Shown here one piece after another: positions 46,235 to 54,059 of a stretch of 59,957 nucleotides of DNA (positions are counted from its first letter, which is position 1; every line of letters begins with the position of its first letter). Location of the stretch: positions 1 to 59,957 of the forward strand of contig NZ_WHMA01000020.1 of the NCBI RefSeq assembly GCF_010994375.1, read 5' to 3'. The position numbers and the translations under genes were made by a program. The notes beneath the pieces were generated by a model. That model did not search any database. It was not told the origin of the DNA and saw only the letters and a program-made list of their open reading frames with translations. Origin of the DNA: Halomonas sp. NO4. Lineage in GTDB: Bacteria; Pseudomonadota; Gammaproteobacteria; Pseudomonadales; Halomonadaceae.

Positions 46235-46864
46235 AAGGAGGTCGTGTTCCACGGCATAGCGGATCAGCCCGGACAGGCTGTCCACATCGAGTTTCTTGAG
46301 AATGCGCGCCTTGTGGGTACTCACGGTCTTCGAGCTGAGATGCAGCCTGGCAGCGATGACGCCTACCGTCAGGCCTTGCGCCAGGGCCATGAACACCTGA
46401 TATTCCCGCTTGGTCAGGCGCGCATGAGGTTGGCCCTCCGGCTGTCCGGTCAGAGCCTGGAGGGCGAGCTTATGCGCCAGCTCCCCCGGGATGTAGAGCT
46501 GCCCCCGGGCGACTTCCCGCAGGGCCGTCAATAGCTCCTCGGGGGGACGCGACTTGGTGATGAAGCCATGGGCCCCGGCGCGAATGACCCGGGCGGCATA
46601 CTGCTCTTCCCGGTGCATGCTCAGTACCAGCACGCAAGTATCCGGCGCCCGGCGTCGCACCGCCTCGACCAGCTGCAACCCCGCATTTCCCGGCATGCTC
46701 ATGTCCATCAGCAGCACCGTTGGCTGGCACTTGAGCACCTGTGCCAAGGCGGCGTCGCCGTTGTCGGCTTCCCCCACCACTTCCATCTCCGGAGTCGATG
46801 AGATCAGCGAGCGCATGCCTTCGCGCACGATGCCGTGATCATCAGCAATCACCACCTTAATCAT
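46232..46864 (-). CDS. NarL/LuxR-family response regulator
   Basis: A 210-residue regulator. Receiver domain (1-120) with acidic D8-D9, phospho-site D54 in LLMDMSMPG and lysine in ITKSRPPEE; LuxR-type helix-turn-helix (about 145-205) with LTKREYQVFMALAQGLTVGVIA and SSKTVSTHKARILKKL. UvrY/GacA-like in overall form. It overlaps the kinase gene before it by 8 bp and ends the KaiC-GGDEF/EAL-kinase-regulator operon. A dyad shaped like a GacA box lies far upstream at 52192-52209. Confidence 0.93.
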   Translation of the reverse strand: MIKVVIADDHGIVREGMRSLISSTPEMEVVGEADNGDAALAQVLKCQPTVLLMDMSMPGNAGLQLVEAVRRRAPDTCVLVLSMHREEQYAARVIRAGAHGFITKSRPPEELLTALREVARGQLYIPGELAHKLALQALTGQPEGQPHARLTKREYQVFMALAQGLTVGVIAARLHLSSKTVSTHKARILKKLDVDSLSGLIRYAVEHDLL

Positions 46865-48227
46865 GATGGCCAGGTTCCAGCGGCAGCGTGATGCCGATTC
46901 GTGTCCCCATGCCAGGAGAGGATTCCACCCTGAGCGAGCCACCCAGCATCGCCACCCGCTCGCGCATGCCGGTCAGACCGACCCCGCGCTCTTGAGTGGC
47001 CTGCGGAATGAAGCCGATACCGTCATCTCTGACCTCCAGGCAAGCCCGATCGTCATGCTCGTCGTAGCGCACGATGACCCGCGAGGCTCGGGCATGGCGA
47101 CGGATATTGGTCAGGCACTCCTGCAGGATCCGGAACAGCACGGTGGCGGTCTCGCCAACCGCCTGGCCGGTCACTCCCGACCCGGGCTGCCAGCGTATGT
47201 CCAGCTGATCGCGTCTGGCACACTGCTCGAGGAACCATTCGGCAGCGGCCTCGAAGCCCAGGTCATCGAGGATGGAGGGCCGCAGATTGGCCGCGATGTC
47301 GCGGACTTTCTCGATCACCTCGTCGATGAAATGGCCCTTCTCCCGGAGACGCTCGACATGGTCGCTGGGTAATCCCGGCAGCTCATGGTTGACCCTCTCC
47401 AGGTCGAGCTTCATGGCCGTCAGCATCTGGCCCAGGTCGTCATGCAGATCACGGGCAATGCGACGCCGTTCCTCCTCACGGATATTCTCCTGGGCACTGT
47501 ACAGGCGGCGCAGGGTCTGCCGAGACTGGTAGAGTTCGGTGCCGTCCTGAGCGATGCCGAACACCCCCACCACTTCGCCGTCCACGATCATGGGCACATT
47601 GGTCACCTGCGCCACCCGCTCACCGATGGTGCGATCGAGCACTCGGCAGCGATAACTGCAGGACTGGCCCCCCAGCACCTGGCGAAAGTGATGGCGTACG
47701 GCCTCCCGGTCTTTCTCGACCACGACGGCTTCCCAGTGCTCGCCCAGCAGCTGCTCGTAACGATAGCCGGTGAGTTCGCAGGTACGGCGATTCACCTCCA
47801 AGAACCGGCCGTCGAGGCCCAGGCTGTAGACTGCATCGGGATGTTCCAGGAACAGCGAGTGATAGCACTGTTCGCTCGTCTTCAGCTGCTGGAAGAGGGC
47901 GCGACACTTCGTGATCTCGGTCAGTTGGATGACCCGCTGTTCATCGACGGGCGATGTCGGCCCCACGGCGAATCGAAAGTGGCGATCGCCGATGCAGGCC
48001 TCGAACTCAGCAAACGCCCCCGGAGCCCCCTGGGGTGCAGCCAGGATCGCCACCAGCCGCGAAACGCCCTGGACATCCAACCGCTCACCCAGCCGCTCGT
48101 CAACGGCCAGCCGCCCCAGCAGGCCGTCGGCGGCATGGTTGAAGTCACGAATTCGACCCTGGGGATCGACCTGGATCATCGCGCCCGGTAACGCCTCCAA
48201 GGGAATGTGTAGCCTCAATGCATTCAT
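46857..48227 (-). CDS. PAS-domain sensor histidine kinase (NarX/DegS type), soluble
   Basis: A 456-residue kinase with no transmembrane segment. PAS-like region at 1-110, a second PAS at about 115-235 (YHSLFLEHPDAVYSLGLDGRFLEVNRRTCELTGY), HisKA_3 with H262 in RRIARDLHDDLGQML, and a HATPase domain with DDGIGFIP and GVGLTGMRERV. Being soluble, it senses an internal signal, and PAS domains often hold heme, flavin or bind small ligands. It is 3 bp after the GGDEF/EAL gene and overlaps the regulator gene, so the pair is obviously partnered. Confidence 0.92.
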   Translation of the reverse strand: MNALRLHIPLEALPGAMIQVDPQGRIRDFNHAADGLLGRLAVDERLGERLDVQGVSRLVAILAAPQGAPGAFAEFEACIGDRHFRFAVGPTSPVDEQRVIQLTEITKCRALFQQLKTSEQCYHSLFLEHPDAVYSLGLDGRFLEVNRRTCELTGYRYEQLLGEHWEAVVVEKDREAVRHHFRQVLGGQSCSYRCRVLDRTIGERVAQVTNVPMIVDGEVVGVFGIAQDGTELYQSRQTLRRLYSAQENIREEERRRIARDLHDDLGQMLTAMKLDLERVNHELPGLPSDHVERLREKGHFIDEVIEKVRDIAANLRPSILDDLGFEAAAEWFLEQCARRDQLDIRWQPGSGVTGQAVGETATVLFRILQECLTNIRRHARASRVIVRYDEHDDRACLEVRDDGIGFIPQATQERGVGLTGMRERVAMLGGSLRVESSPGMGTRIGITLPLEPGHHD

Positions 48228-48230
48228 GTA

Positions 48231-50489
48231 TCAGGACGACCGTTCGGTCTGTATCAGCTGCTCGATCTCGTCGGCAGGCCGTGCCGCACTGACCAGGAAT
48301 CCTTGCCCCCAGTGACACCCCAGCGCCGACAAGCGGTCGCGCTGTGCGATGGTTTCAATGCCCTCGGCCACCACCTGGATCGACAGGTGGCGTGCCAGGT
48401 CGAGGATGACCTGGACGATGGGCTCCCCGGCGGCATCGCCGTCGAGCCGGTCGACGAACAGCTTGTCGATCTTGAGGATATCCAGCGGCATCGACTGCAG
48501 GCGGGCCAACGAGGAGTAGCCACGTCCGAAATCGTCCAGCGCCAGGTGGAAACCACACTCGCTGAGCACGTTCATCGCCGCCTCGACCTCTTCAGGCTCA
48601 TGCATGAGGGTTTCCTCGGTCAGCTCCAGGTGCCACCACTCCGGCTGGGTGCCGTCGGCCACCACTTGATCGCGGATGCGCTCAGCCGCCTGACGCCCTT
48701 GCAGCTGGCTGACGGAGAGGTTCACGGCCATGGACAAGGTAATCCCGCGCGCCCGCCAGTCCACCAGTTGTCGAGCCGCCGTTTTCAGCACCCAGTCCCC
48801 GAGGGGACCCATGAGTTTTAGATCCTCGGCGACGGGGATGAATTCCCCGGGCGAGATGCGGTTTCCCTCGGCGTCCGTCCAGCGCAACAGCGCCTCAACC
48901 CCAACCAGGCGACCGCTGCCGATCTCCCAGATCGGCTGGTAATGCAACTGGAACTCCTCGCACTCCAGGGCATGATAGAGACGGGACTCCAGCGACAGGC
49001 GCTGGAGTCGCTGCTGCTCCATACCCGGAGAGTAGAACACCAGCTGCTGGCCCTGTTTCTTGGCCTGGTACATGGCCATGTCGGCCTGGTCGATCACCAC
49101 CTCGGGCTCTGTCGCGTAACAGGGCAGCAGACTGATGCCGATGCTGACGCTCAGGTGGTGACGATGCTCCTGAATGGCGAACGGCTGTTCCAGTGCCTTG
49201 ACGATCCGACTCGCCAGCGCCTCGGCGCCAGCGGCCAGACGGCGCACGCCATCCTCCCCGCAAGCCAGGGGCTCACGCGGATCGTCGATCAACACCACGA
49301 TGAACTCGTCCCCGCCCTGCCGGCCCACCAGGTCACCGTCACGCAGGGTGTGCTGGAGGCGCCGTGCCACCCGCTGCAGGATCTGGTCCCCCGCCGCATG
49401 GCCCAGCGCATCATTGACCAGCTTGAAATCATTGAGGTCGAGAAACAGCACCGCGGCCTGCTGACCACTGCCGGTGCCGGCCATCAGCTGGTTCAGTCGG
49501 TGCAGGAGAAAGCGTCGATTCGGCAGGTCGGTGAGCGGGTCCCGGTAGGCCAGCTTGTGGATCTCCTGCTGCTGACGCTCCCGCTCGCCCTGCACGCGCA
49601 GCTTGTCGAGCCCGAAGGTCAGGTGGGTGGAGAGTCGTTCCAGCAACAGTCGCTCATCAGGCCCGAAGACACCGGGCCGGCAGGCGCCGACCATCAGTAC
49701 CCCAGCCGCGCCGTGCTGCGGCCGCAGGGGCAGGGCGACCATCGATTCCAGCCCCAGGTTCCGCAACTGCGCTCGCCAAGGGGCCAGACCGGGCGCCGTG
49801 GCCAGGTCTGCCACCACCTGCGCCTCTCCCGAGGCGAGCGCCCAGCCCGCCGAGCCCTGCCAGGTCGAACCATCCTCGCTCCAGGTGGCGCCGGACACGT
49901 CGACACCAACTCCGGTGCGGATCGCCAGGATATGCGGTAGCGACTGGCCCGGATCGGCGATACCGACCCAGGCCGCCGCATGGCCCTTGAAGCACGTGAT
50001 GATCCGACAAACCGCCTTGGCGAACCCCTGCTCCGTTGCCTCCTGGAGCGTGACCTCACGCACCAGGTTGTATTCATGGAACTGCTGCAGGGAGAGCTGC
50101 CGTAGACGCACCAAGTTGCGCACCCGGGCACGCAGTTCCGCCCGGGTGGTCGGGATACGCAAAATGTCGGCGGCCGTGGTGCCGAGTTCACGACTGACCT
50201 GGGTCGGTGAGGTCAACTCACTCTTCGTCAACAACAATACCGGGAACACCACCGGCGAGGCCTCGGCGTGCAACTGGTCGATGCGTTGGCGCAAGCGATC
50301 CAAAGAGGGGGGATCGACGATCAGCAGGTCGGCCTCGCGGCCGGCCGTGCCCTCGGCATCAAAGCCCCCGATCACATAGCCTTCGGCTCTCAGGGAGCGT
50401 GCCAGGAGTTCGTGATCGGCGGTATTACCGACCGCGACCTCGATTCGCAGGCCGCCGCTGCCGATTCCCCAGGCCGGAATATCAACCAT
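48231..50489 (-). CDS. Receiver-like/GAF/GGDEF/EAL cyclic-di-GMP protein
   Basis: A 752-residue protein. The first 130 residues look like a receiver domain, with a possible phospho-aspartate D59 (LLIVDPP) but no clear acidic pair. GAF follows at about 150-295. The diguanylate cyclase domain (about 312-480) keeps GGDEF intact at 392-396. The phosphodiesterase domain (about 500-750) keeps EAL at 532-534, with EETLMHE, LDDFGRGYSSL and DKLFVDRL. Both activities are therefore possible. ATG 50489 overlaps the stop of kaiC by one base (TGATG), giving translational coupling; the open frame upstream is inside kaiC. Confidence 0.93.
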   Translation of the reverse strand: MVDIPAWGIGSGGLRIEVAVGNTADHELLARSLRAEGYVIGGFDAEGTAGREADLLIVDPPSLDRLRQRIDQLHAEASPVVFPVLLLTKSELTSPTQVSRELGTTAADILRIPTTRAELRARVRNLVRLRQLSLQQFHEYNLVREVTLQEATEQGFAKAVCRIITCFKGHAAAWVGIADPGQSLPHILAIRTGVGVDVSGATWSEDGSTWQGSAGWALASGEAQVVADLATAPGLAPWRAQLRNLGLESMVALPLRPQHGAAGVLMVGACRPGVFGPDERLLLERLSTHLTFGLDKLRVQGERERQQQEIHKLAYRDPLTDLPNRRFLLHRLNQLMAGTGSGQQAAVLFLDLNDFKLVNDALGHAAGDQILQRVARRLQHTLRDGDLVGRQGGDEFIVVLIDDPREPLACGEDGVRRLAAGAEALASRIVKALEQPFAIQEHRHHLSVSIGISLLPCYATEPEVVIDQADMAMYQAKKQGQQLVFYSPGMEQQRLQRLSLESRLYHALECEEFQLHYQPIWEIGSGRLVGVEALLRWTDAEGNRISPGEFIPVAEDLKLMGPLGDWVLKTAARQLVDWRARGITLSMAVNLSVSQLQGRQAAERIRDQVVADGTQPEWWHLELTEETLMHEPEEVEAAMNVLSECGFHLALDDFGRGYSSLARLQSMPLDILKIDKLFVDRLDGDAAGEPIVQVILDLARHLSIQVVAEGIETIAQRDRLSALGCHWGQGFLVSAARPADEIEQLIQTERSS

Positions 50490-51958
50490 CAACTGCCCTG
50501 CGTCCGTGGAAGCGTTGCCTCGGGCACGCCGCGCAGGATGCACCGCAAGCCGACCATTGGCTCCCCCACCTTCAGCCCCTGCGATGTGATCTGGAATTCG
50601 CGCAGGGTCTTCTCGAAATCACCGGTGCGCTTCTTGAGCATGCCGATGGTCTTGCGCAGTTCACCGTCCAGTTCGATATAGCGCAGCAGCACCACCGTAT
50701 CGGCCAGGTAGCTGATGCCGTACTCGGACACGCGCAGCTCGCCGCCGGCGATGGAACCGACCTCGTTGACCAGCAGAACCGTGACGCCCATGTTGCCCAG
50801 ATAGCGACACAGGGCATGCACATGGGGCACCACGTCCTGACCGAATACCGACTGGCGATAGCCGGCCAGGCTATCCAACATGACGATACGCGCCCCCTGG
50901 GCCTCCACTTCGTGCCTCACCAGCCAGGCAAACTCGTCGGGGCCGTAGCGCAGCGGCTCGACCTCGCGAACCGCCAGCGTTCCCTGATCGATCATGTCTT
51001 CGAGCGGAATGCCGATGCCCTGGCAGCGATAGCGCAGGGTCTCGAGTCGCTCCTCGAAGCTGAAGATCACTGACCGCTCGCCACGAGTGGCGGCCTCACG
51101 CATGAACTGTACCCCGAGCGATGTCTTGCCGGCACCCGTGGGGCCCGACAAGATCGTCACCGTGCCTCGTTCGAGGCCACCGCCCATCAGCGTATCGACC
51201 TCCGCGACACCGGAAGCGATCGACTCGGTGATGAAATCACGGCGATGATCGGTGGGAATCAGCCGTTCATAGACCGTCATGCCGTGATCACTCAAGCGTA
51301 CCGAGTGCTTGCCCTCGACGAAGCCGGAGCCGCGATACTTGACGACCGACAGGGTCCGCCCGAACTCCGTCGCCTCCAGCGTCAGGATGGCATCGCCGAG
51401 GTACTGGAGGTCCTCCTCGGCAGAGGATCCCCGTTCCGCGGAAAACAGCACGGTCACTCCGGCCCTTTTCAGGTATTCCATCAGGGCCATGACCTGCTTG
51501 CGGAACTGGTAGGAGTCGGGGAACAGGTGCCGCAGCTGGCTCAAGGCATCGACGAAGACTCGCTTGGGCAGCCGATCCGGAAAGAGTTCGTGGATCCGCG
51601 CCTGCAGATCCGGAGACTCGGCTTCCCACGGCTCCAGTACCGTATAGGCATCCGGTGTTCCACTCGCCTCTGAAGGTGACAGGTCGATGCTGACCACCCC
51701 GCTGATATCGAGGCCGATACCGCGTGCGTCTTCGTCAATCGTCCGGTGTGTTTCACCGAGGCTGATCAGCAGGGCCTCTCCAGGCTCTGCCTCCGCCAGG
51801 AAATGGAGCCCTAGCGTGGTCTTGCCTGAGCCCGGGCCACCGGATATCAGGTAGGACCTGCCCGCCCGAAAGCCGCCATGGAGTATATGATCGAGACCCG
51901 GCACGCCACTCGTGACGCGGGTTGACTTGTCTGGATCATGATTCTGCAAAGGGATCAT
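50489..51958 (-). CDS. KaiC-family double-domain ATPase
   Basis: A 489-residue protein with two RecA/KaiC domains. Walker A is GGPGSGKT at about 40-47 in domain 1 and GPTGAGKT at 272-279 in domain 2. The catalytic glutamate pair of KaiC CII is kept as FSFEER (E302-E303); domain 1 has a single one in LGETH. The autophosphorylation stretch aligns as VSEYGISYLADT, giving S411, S416 and Y417 where cyanobacterial KaiC has T426, S431 and T432. The long KaiA-binding C-terminal tail is shortened, and no kaiA or kaiB lies in the window. It leads the four-gene signalling operon. ATG 51958 has GAGAAGGAA directly upstream. Confidence 0.92.
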   Translation of the reverse strand: MIPLQNHDPDKSTRVTSGVPGLDHILHGGFRAGRSYLISGGPGSGKTTLGLHFLAEAEPGEALLISLGETHRTIDEDARGIGLDISGVVSIDLSPSEASGTPDAYTVLEPWEAESPDLQARIHELFPDRLPKRVFVDALSQLRHLFPDSYQFRKQVMALMEYLKRAGVTVLFSAERGSSAEEDLQYLGDAILTLEATEFGRTLSVVKYRGSGFVEGKHSVRLSDHGMTVYERLIPTDHRRDFITESIASGVAEVDTLMGGGLERGTVTILSGPTGAGKTSLGVQFMREAATRGERSVIFSFEERLETLRYRCQGIGIPLEDMIDQGTLAVREVEPLRYGPDEFAWLVRHEVEAQGARIVMLDSLAGYRQSVFGQDVVPHVHALCRYLGNMGVTVLLVNEVGSIAGGELRVSEYGISYLADTVVLLRYIELDGELRKTIGMLKKRTGDFEKTLREFQITSQGLKVGEPMVGLRCILRGVPEATLPRTQGS

Positions 51959-51985
51959 TTCCTTCTCGTAAAACCGGCCATTTCA

Positions 51986-52005
51986 ATCAGCACTTATATG
52001 CTGAT
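51986..52005. promoter_or_regulatory. Inverted repeat just upstream of the kaiC-family gene
   Basis: Perfect 7-bp arms ATCAGCA / TGCTGAT around CTTATA, starting 28 bp upstream of the kaiC-type gene start. It may be an operator or part of the mRNA leader. Confidence 0.4.
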
Positions 52006-52191
52006 ATTCTTGCGCCTCAATGCATTCATTGAAGGCGACTAGCGAAAGGGTCGCCCCCCCTTTATCCTTCATTACCGAACAGGGTGCCCCCGGAGAGGAC
52101 CTGACGTTGATATCGGCCTATGGTCGTTGCCTCGGCATCGCTTTTTCAATCGCTAACACCTGATACTAAACTCAGGCATGGACGACCTTCC

Positions 52192-52209
52192 TGTAGGGTA
52201 ATCCCTACA
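52192..52209. promoter_or_regulatory. Perfect dyad TGTAGGGTAATCCCTACA, GacA-box-like
   Basis: Seven-base arms TGTAGGG / CCCTACA around TAAT. Written as TGTAGG-N6-CCTACA it has the same geometry as the GacA/UvrY site TGTAAG-N6-CTTACA. It is in the 374-bp divergent region between the kaiC-type gene and the XRE-cupin gene, a natural place for the operon's own LuxR-type regulator to bind. A second dyad (CCTGA-N8-TCAGG) lies about 15 bp away. Confidence 0.5.
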
Positions 52210-52271
52210 AGCGCCCGCGGTATCCCGGTCACGGGTCGTGATCACTCCGGCTCCCACAGACGCGATACCCC

Positions 52272-52318
52272 TTGACGGGCGCCCGTTCCTTTAATAGAAC
52301 GTTCGTTAAAAGGAACGG
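52272..52318 (+). promoter_or_regulatory. Promoter overlapped by a 36-bp palindrome, azl operon
   Basis: A -35-like TTGACG (52272) and -10-like TAGAAC (52295), 17 bp apart. The palindrome runs 52283-52318 with perfect 10-bp arms CCGTTCCTTT / AAAGGAACGG and a perfect central GAACGTTC, both on the same centre. A repressor bound here would block the promoter; the XRE-cupin product encoded 15 bp downstream is the likely one. Confidence 0.65.
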
Positions 52319-52332
52319 TTGAAAGGCACCCC

Positions 52333-52863
52333 ATGGACACGCTCTCCCTCGGCACCCTCGGCCAGCACCTGCAGGCCCTGCGGCTCGAACGCGGCTGGTC
52401 GCTCTCGCAGCTGGCCGCCGCCGCCGGCATCGCCAAGTCGAACCTGTCGCGGCTCGAACAGGGCAACGGCAACCCCACCCTGGACACCATCTGGCGGTTG
52501 GCGGTGCAGCTGGGCGTGCCCTTCGGCACCCTGGTGGCGCCGATCAGCGTGCCGCTGGGCGAGCACGGCGTGGAGGTACGGCTGATCGACCAGGGCAAGG
52601 AATCCCCCCAGGTCGACGCCTACTGGATGCGCTGCGCGCCCCACACCCTGCGCCACGCCGAACCGCACACCCCCGGCGCCCGTGAGTCGCTCACCCTCAT
52701 CAGCGGACGGCTGGAGGCCGGCCCCGAGAGCGACCTGAGCGAGCTGCGGCCCGGCGACAGCCTGACCTTCGCCGCCGACCGCCCGCACCTCTATCGCACC
52801 CATGACGCCTGGGCCACGCTGCTGCTCACCATCGTCTACACCGACGAAGGAGACGCGCCATGA
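52333..52863 (+). CDS. XRE-cupin transcriptional regulator
   Basis: A 176-residue regulator with an XRE helix-turn-helix (about 8-65, LGQHLQALRLERGWSLSQLAAAAG...SNLSRLEQG) and a C-terminal cupin domain (about 75-170) for ligand sensing. It overlaps the AzlC gene by four bases and shares its promoter, so it is the likely local repressor of the exporter. The ligand may be a branched-chain amino acid; this is not proven. Confidence 0.9.
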   Translation: MDTLSLGTLGQHLQALRLERGWSLSQLAAAAGIAKSNLSRLEQGNGNPTLDTIWRLAVQLGVPFGTLVAPISVPLGEHGVEVRLIDQGKESPQVDAYWMRCAPHTLRHAEPHTPGARESLTLISGRLEAGPESDLSELRPGDSLTFAADRPHLYRTHDAWATLLLTIVYTDEGDAP

Positions 52864-53582
52864 GCCAGCAAGCGACTCATTCCCTGCCCCGCCCCTGGCT
52901 TGCCGGGCTGCGTGAGGCCATTCCGCTTCTGGGCGGCTACGTACCGGTCGCCATCTCCTTCGGGCTGATCGCCGTCCAGGCCGGCTTCAGCACCTGGGAG
53001 GCGGTGGTCATCTCGACCCTGATCTACGCCGGGGCCTCGCAGTTCCTGTTCGTCGGCATGATCGCCGCGGGGGCGCCGCTGTGGCTGGTGGTCGTCATGA
53101 CCCTGCTGATCAACGTGCGCCACGTGGTCTACGCCCCCAACATCGCCCCCTGGCTGACCGCGAGCCGCGCCTGGCCCTGGCTGATGCACGGGCTGACCGA
53201 TCAGGTCTTCGCCCTGGCCCACACCCGCCTGCCACAGCTGCCGGCGTCGCAGCGCCTCGGCTGGTTCACCGGCGCCGCGCTGCTCGCCTGGTTCAGCTGG
53301 ATCGGGGGCACCGCGCTGGGCGCCGTGGCCGGCGAAGAGCTGACCCGGCGCTGGCCGCTGCTCGGCGAGATCATGCCCTTCGCCTTGCCGGCCCTGTTCC
53401 TGGTGCTGCTGGCCCCGCGCTTCACCGATCGGCGCTGGTCGCTGGCGCTGGGCAGCAGCATCGCCATCGCCTTGCTGCTCACCGTGAACGGGCTGAGCAA
53501 CGCTGCCATTCCCCTCGGCGCCGCCTGCGGGGCTCTCTGCTTCTACCTGGTGAAGCTCGACTCGACAACGAGAGGACGCTGA
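52860..53582 (+). CDS. azlC: AzlC-family branched-chain amino acid exporter, large subunit
   Basis: A 240-residue membrane protein with six to seven hydrophobic segments and family motifs PVAISFGLIAVQAGFS, YAGASQFLFVG and INVRHVVYAPNIAPWL. With AzlD (BrnE-like) it exports leucine, isoleucine, valine or related compounds. It overlaps the regulator gene before it and is one base from azlD. Confidence 0.92.
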   Translation: MSQQATHSLPRPWLAGLREAIPLLGGYVPVAISFGLIAVQAGFSTWEAVVISTLIYAGASQFLFVGMIAAGAPLWLVVVMTLLINVRHVVYAPNIAPWLTASRAWPWLMHGLTDQVFALAHTRLPQLPASQRLGWFTGAALLAWFSWIGGTALGAVAGEELTRRWPLLGEIMPFALPALFLVLLAPRFTDRRWSLALGSSIAIALLLTVNGLSNAAIPLGAACGALCFYLVKLDSTTRGR

Positions 53583-53583
53583 C

Positions 53584-53925
53584 ATGAGTACCGCTCTCTG
53601 GCTCGCCGTGCTGGCATCGTCGCTGGGTACCCTGCTGATGCGCCTGCTGCCGCTACTGTGGATGCGGCGCCGCCTCGAGCGCCTCGATGACGGCGACGAC
53701 GGCTTCGATGCCATGCCCCAGTGGCTCGGCATTCTCGGCCCGCTCATGATCGCCGCCGTGCTGGGCACCTCCCTGGTGCCAACCACCGTCGATGCCACCT
53801 CCTGGCTCGCCACGGCCATCGGCGTGCTCGCCACCCTGGCCGCGTGGTGGCGGCTACGCTCGCTCGGCTGGCCGATCGCCGCCGGCGTGGCGGCCTATGG
53901 GGCGGTGGTGACGCTGCTCGGATGA
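53584..53925 (+). CDS. azlD: AzlD-family exporter, small subunit
   Basis: A 113-residue membrane protein with four hydrophobic segments and the AzlD-type start (WLAVLASSLGTLLMRLLPLL). It is the partner of AzlC and ends the three-gene operon. A small CGACCC-N5-GGGTCG hairpin follows at 53931-53947. Confidence 0.9.
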   Translation: MSTALWLAVLASSLGTLLMRLLPLLWMRRRLERLDDGDDGFDAMPQWLGILGPLMIAAVLGTSLVPTTVDATSWLATAIGVLATLAAWWRLRSLGWPIAAGVAAYGAVVTLLG

Positions 53926-54059
53926 GGCATCGACCCGCAGTGGGTCGGCGCTAGCCATACCACCTCTACAGTTTTTCCTTACCTCGCCGATACCCCTCTG
54001 ACCAAATAGTCAACAACGACGCATCGACCCTGACGATGCGCGAGCATGAAGGGGGAACA

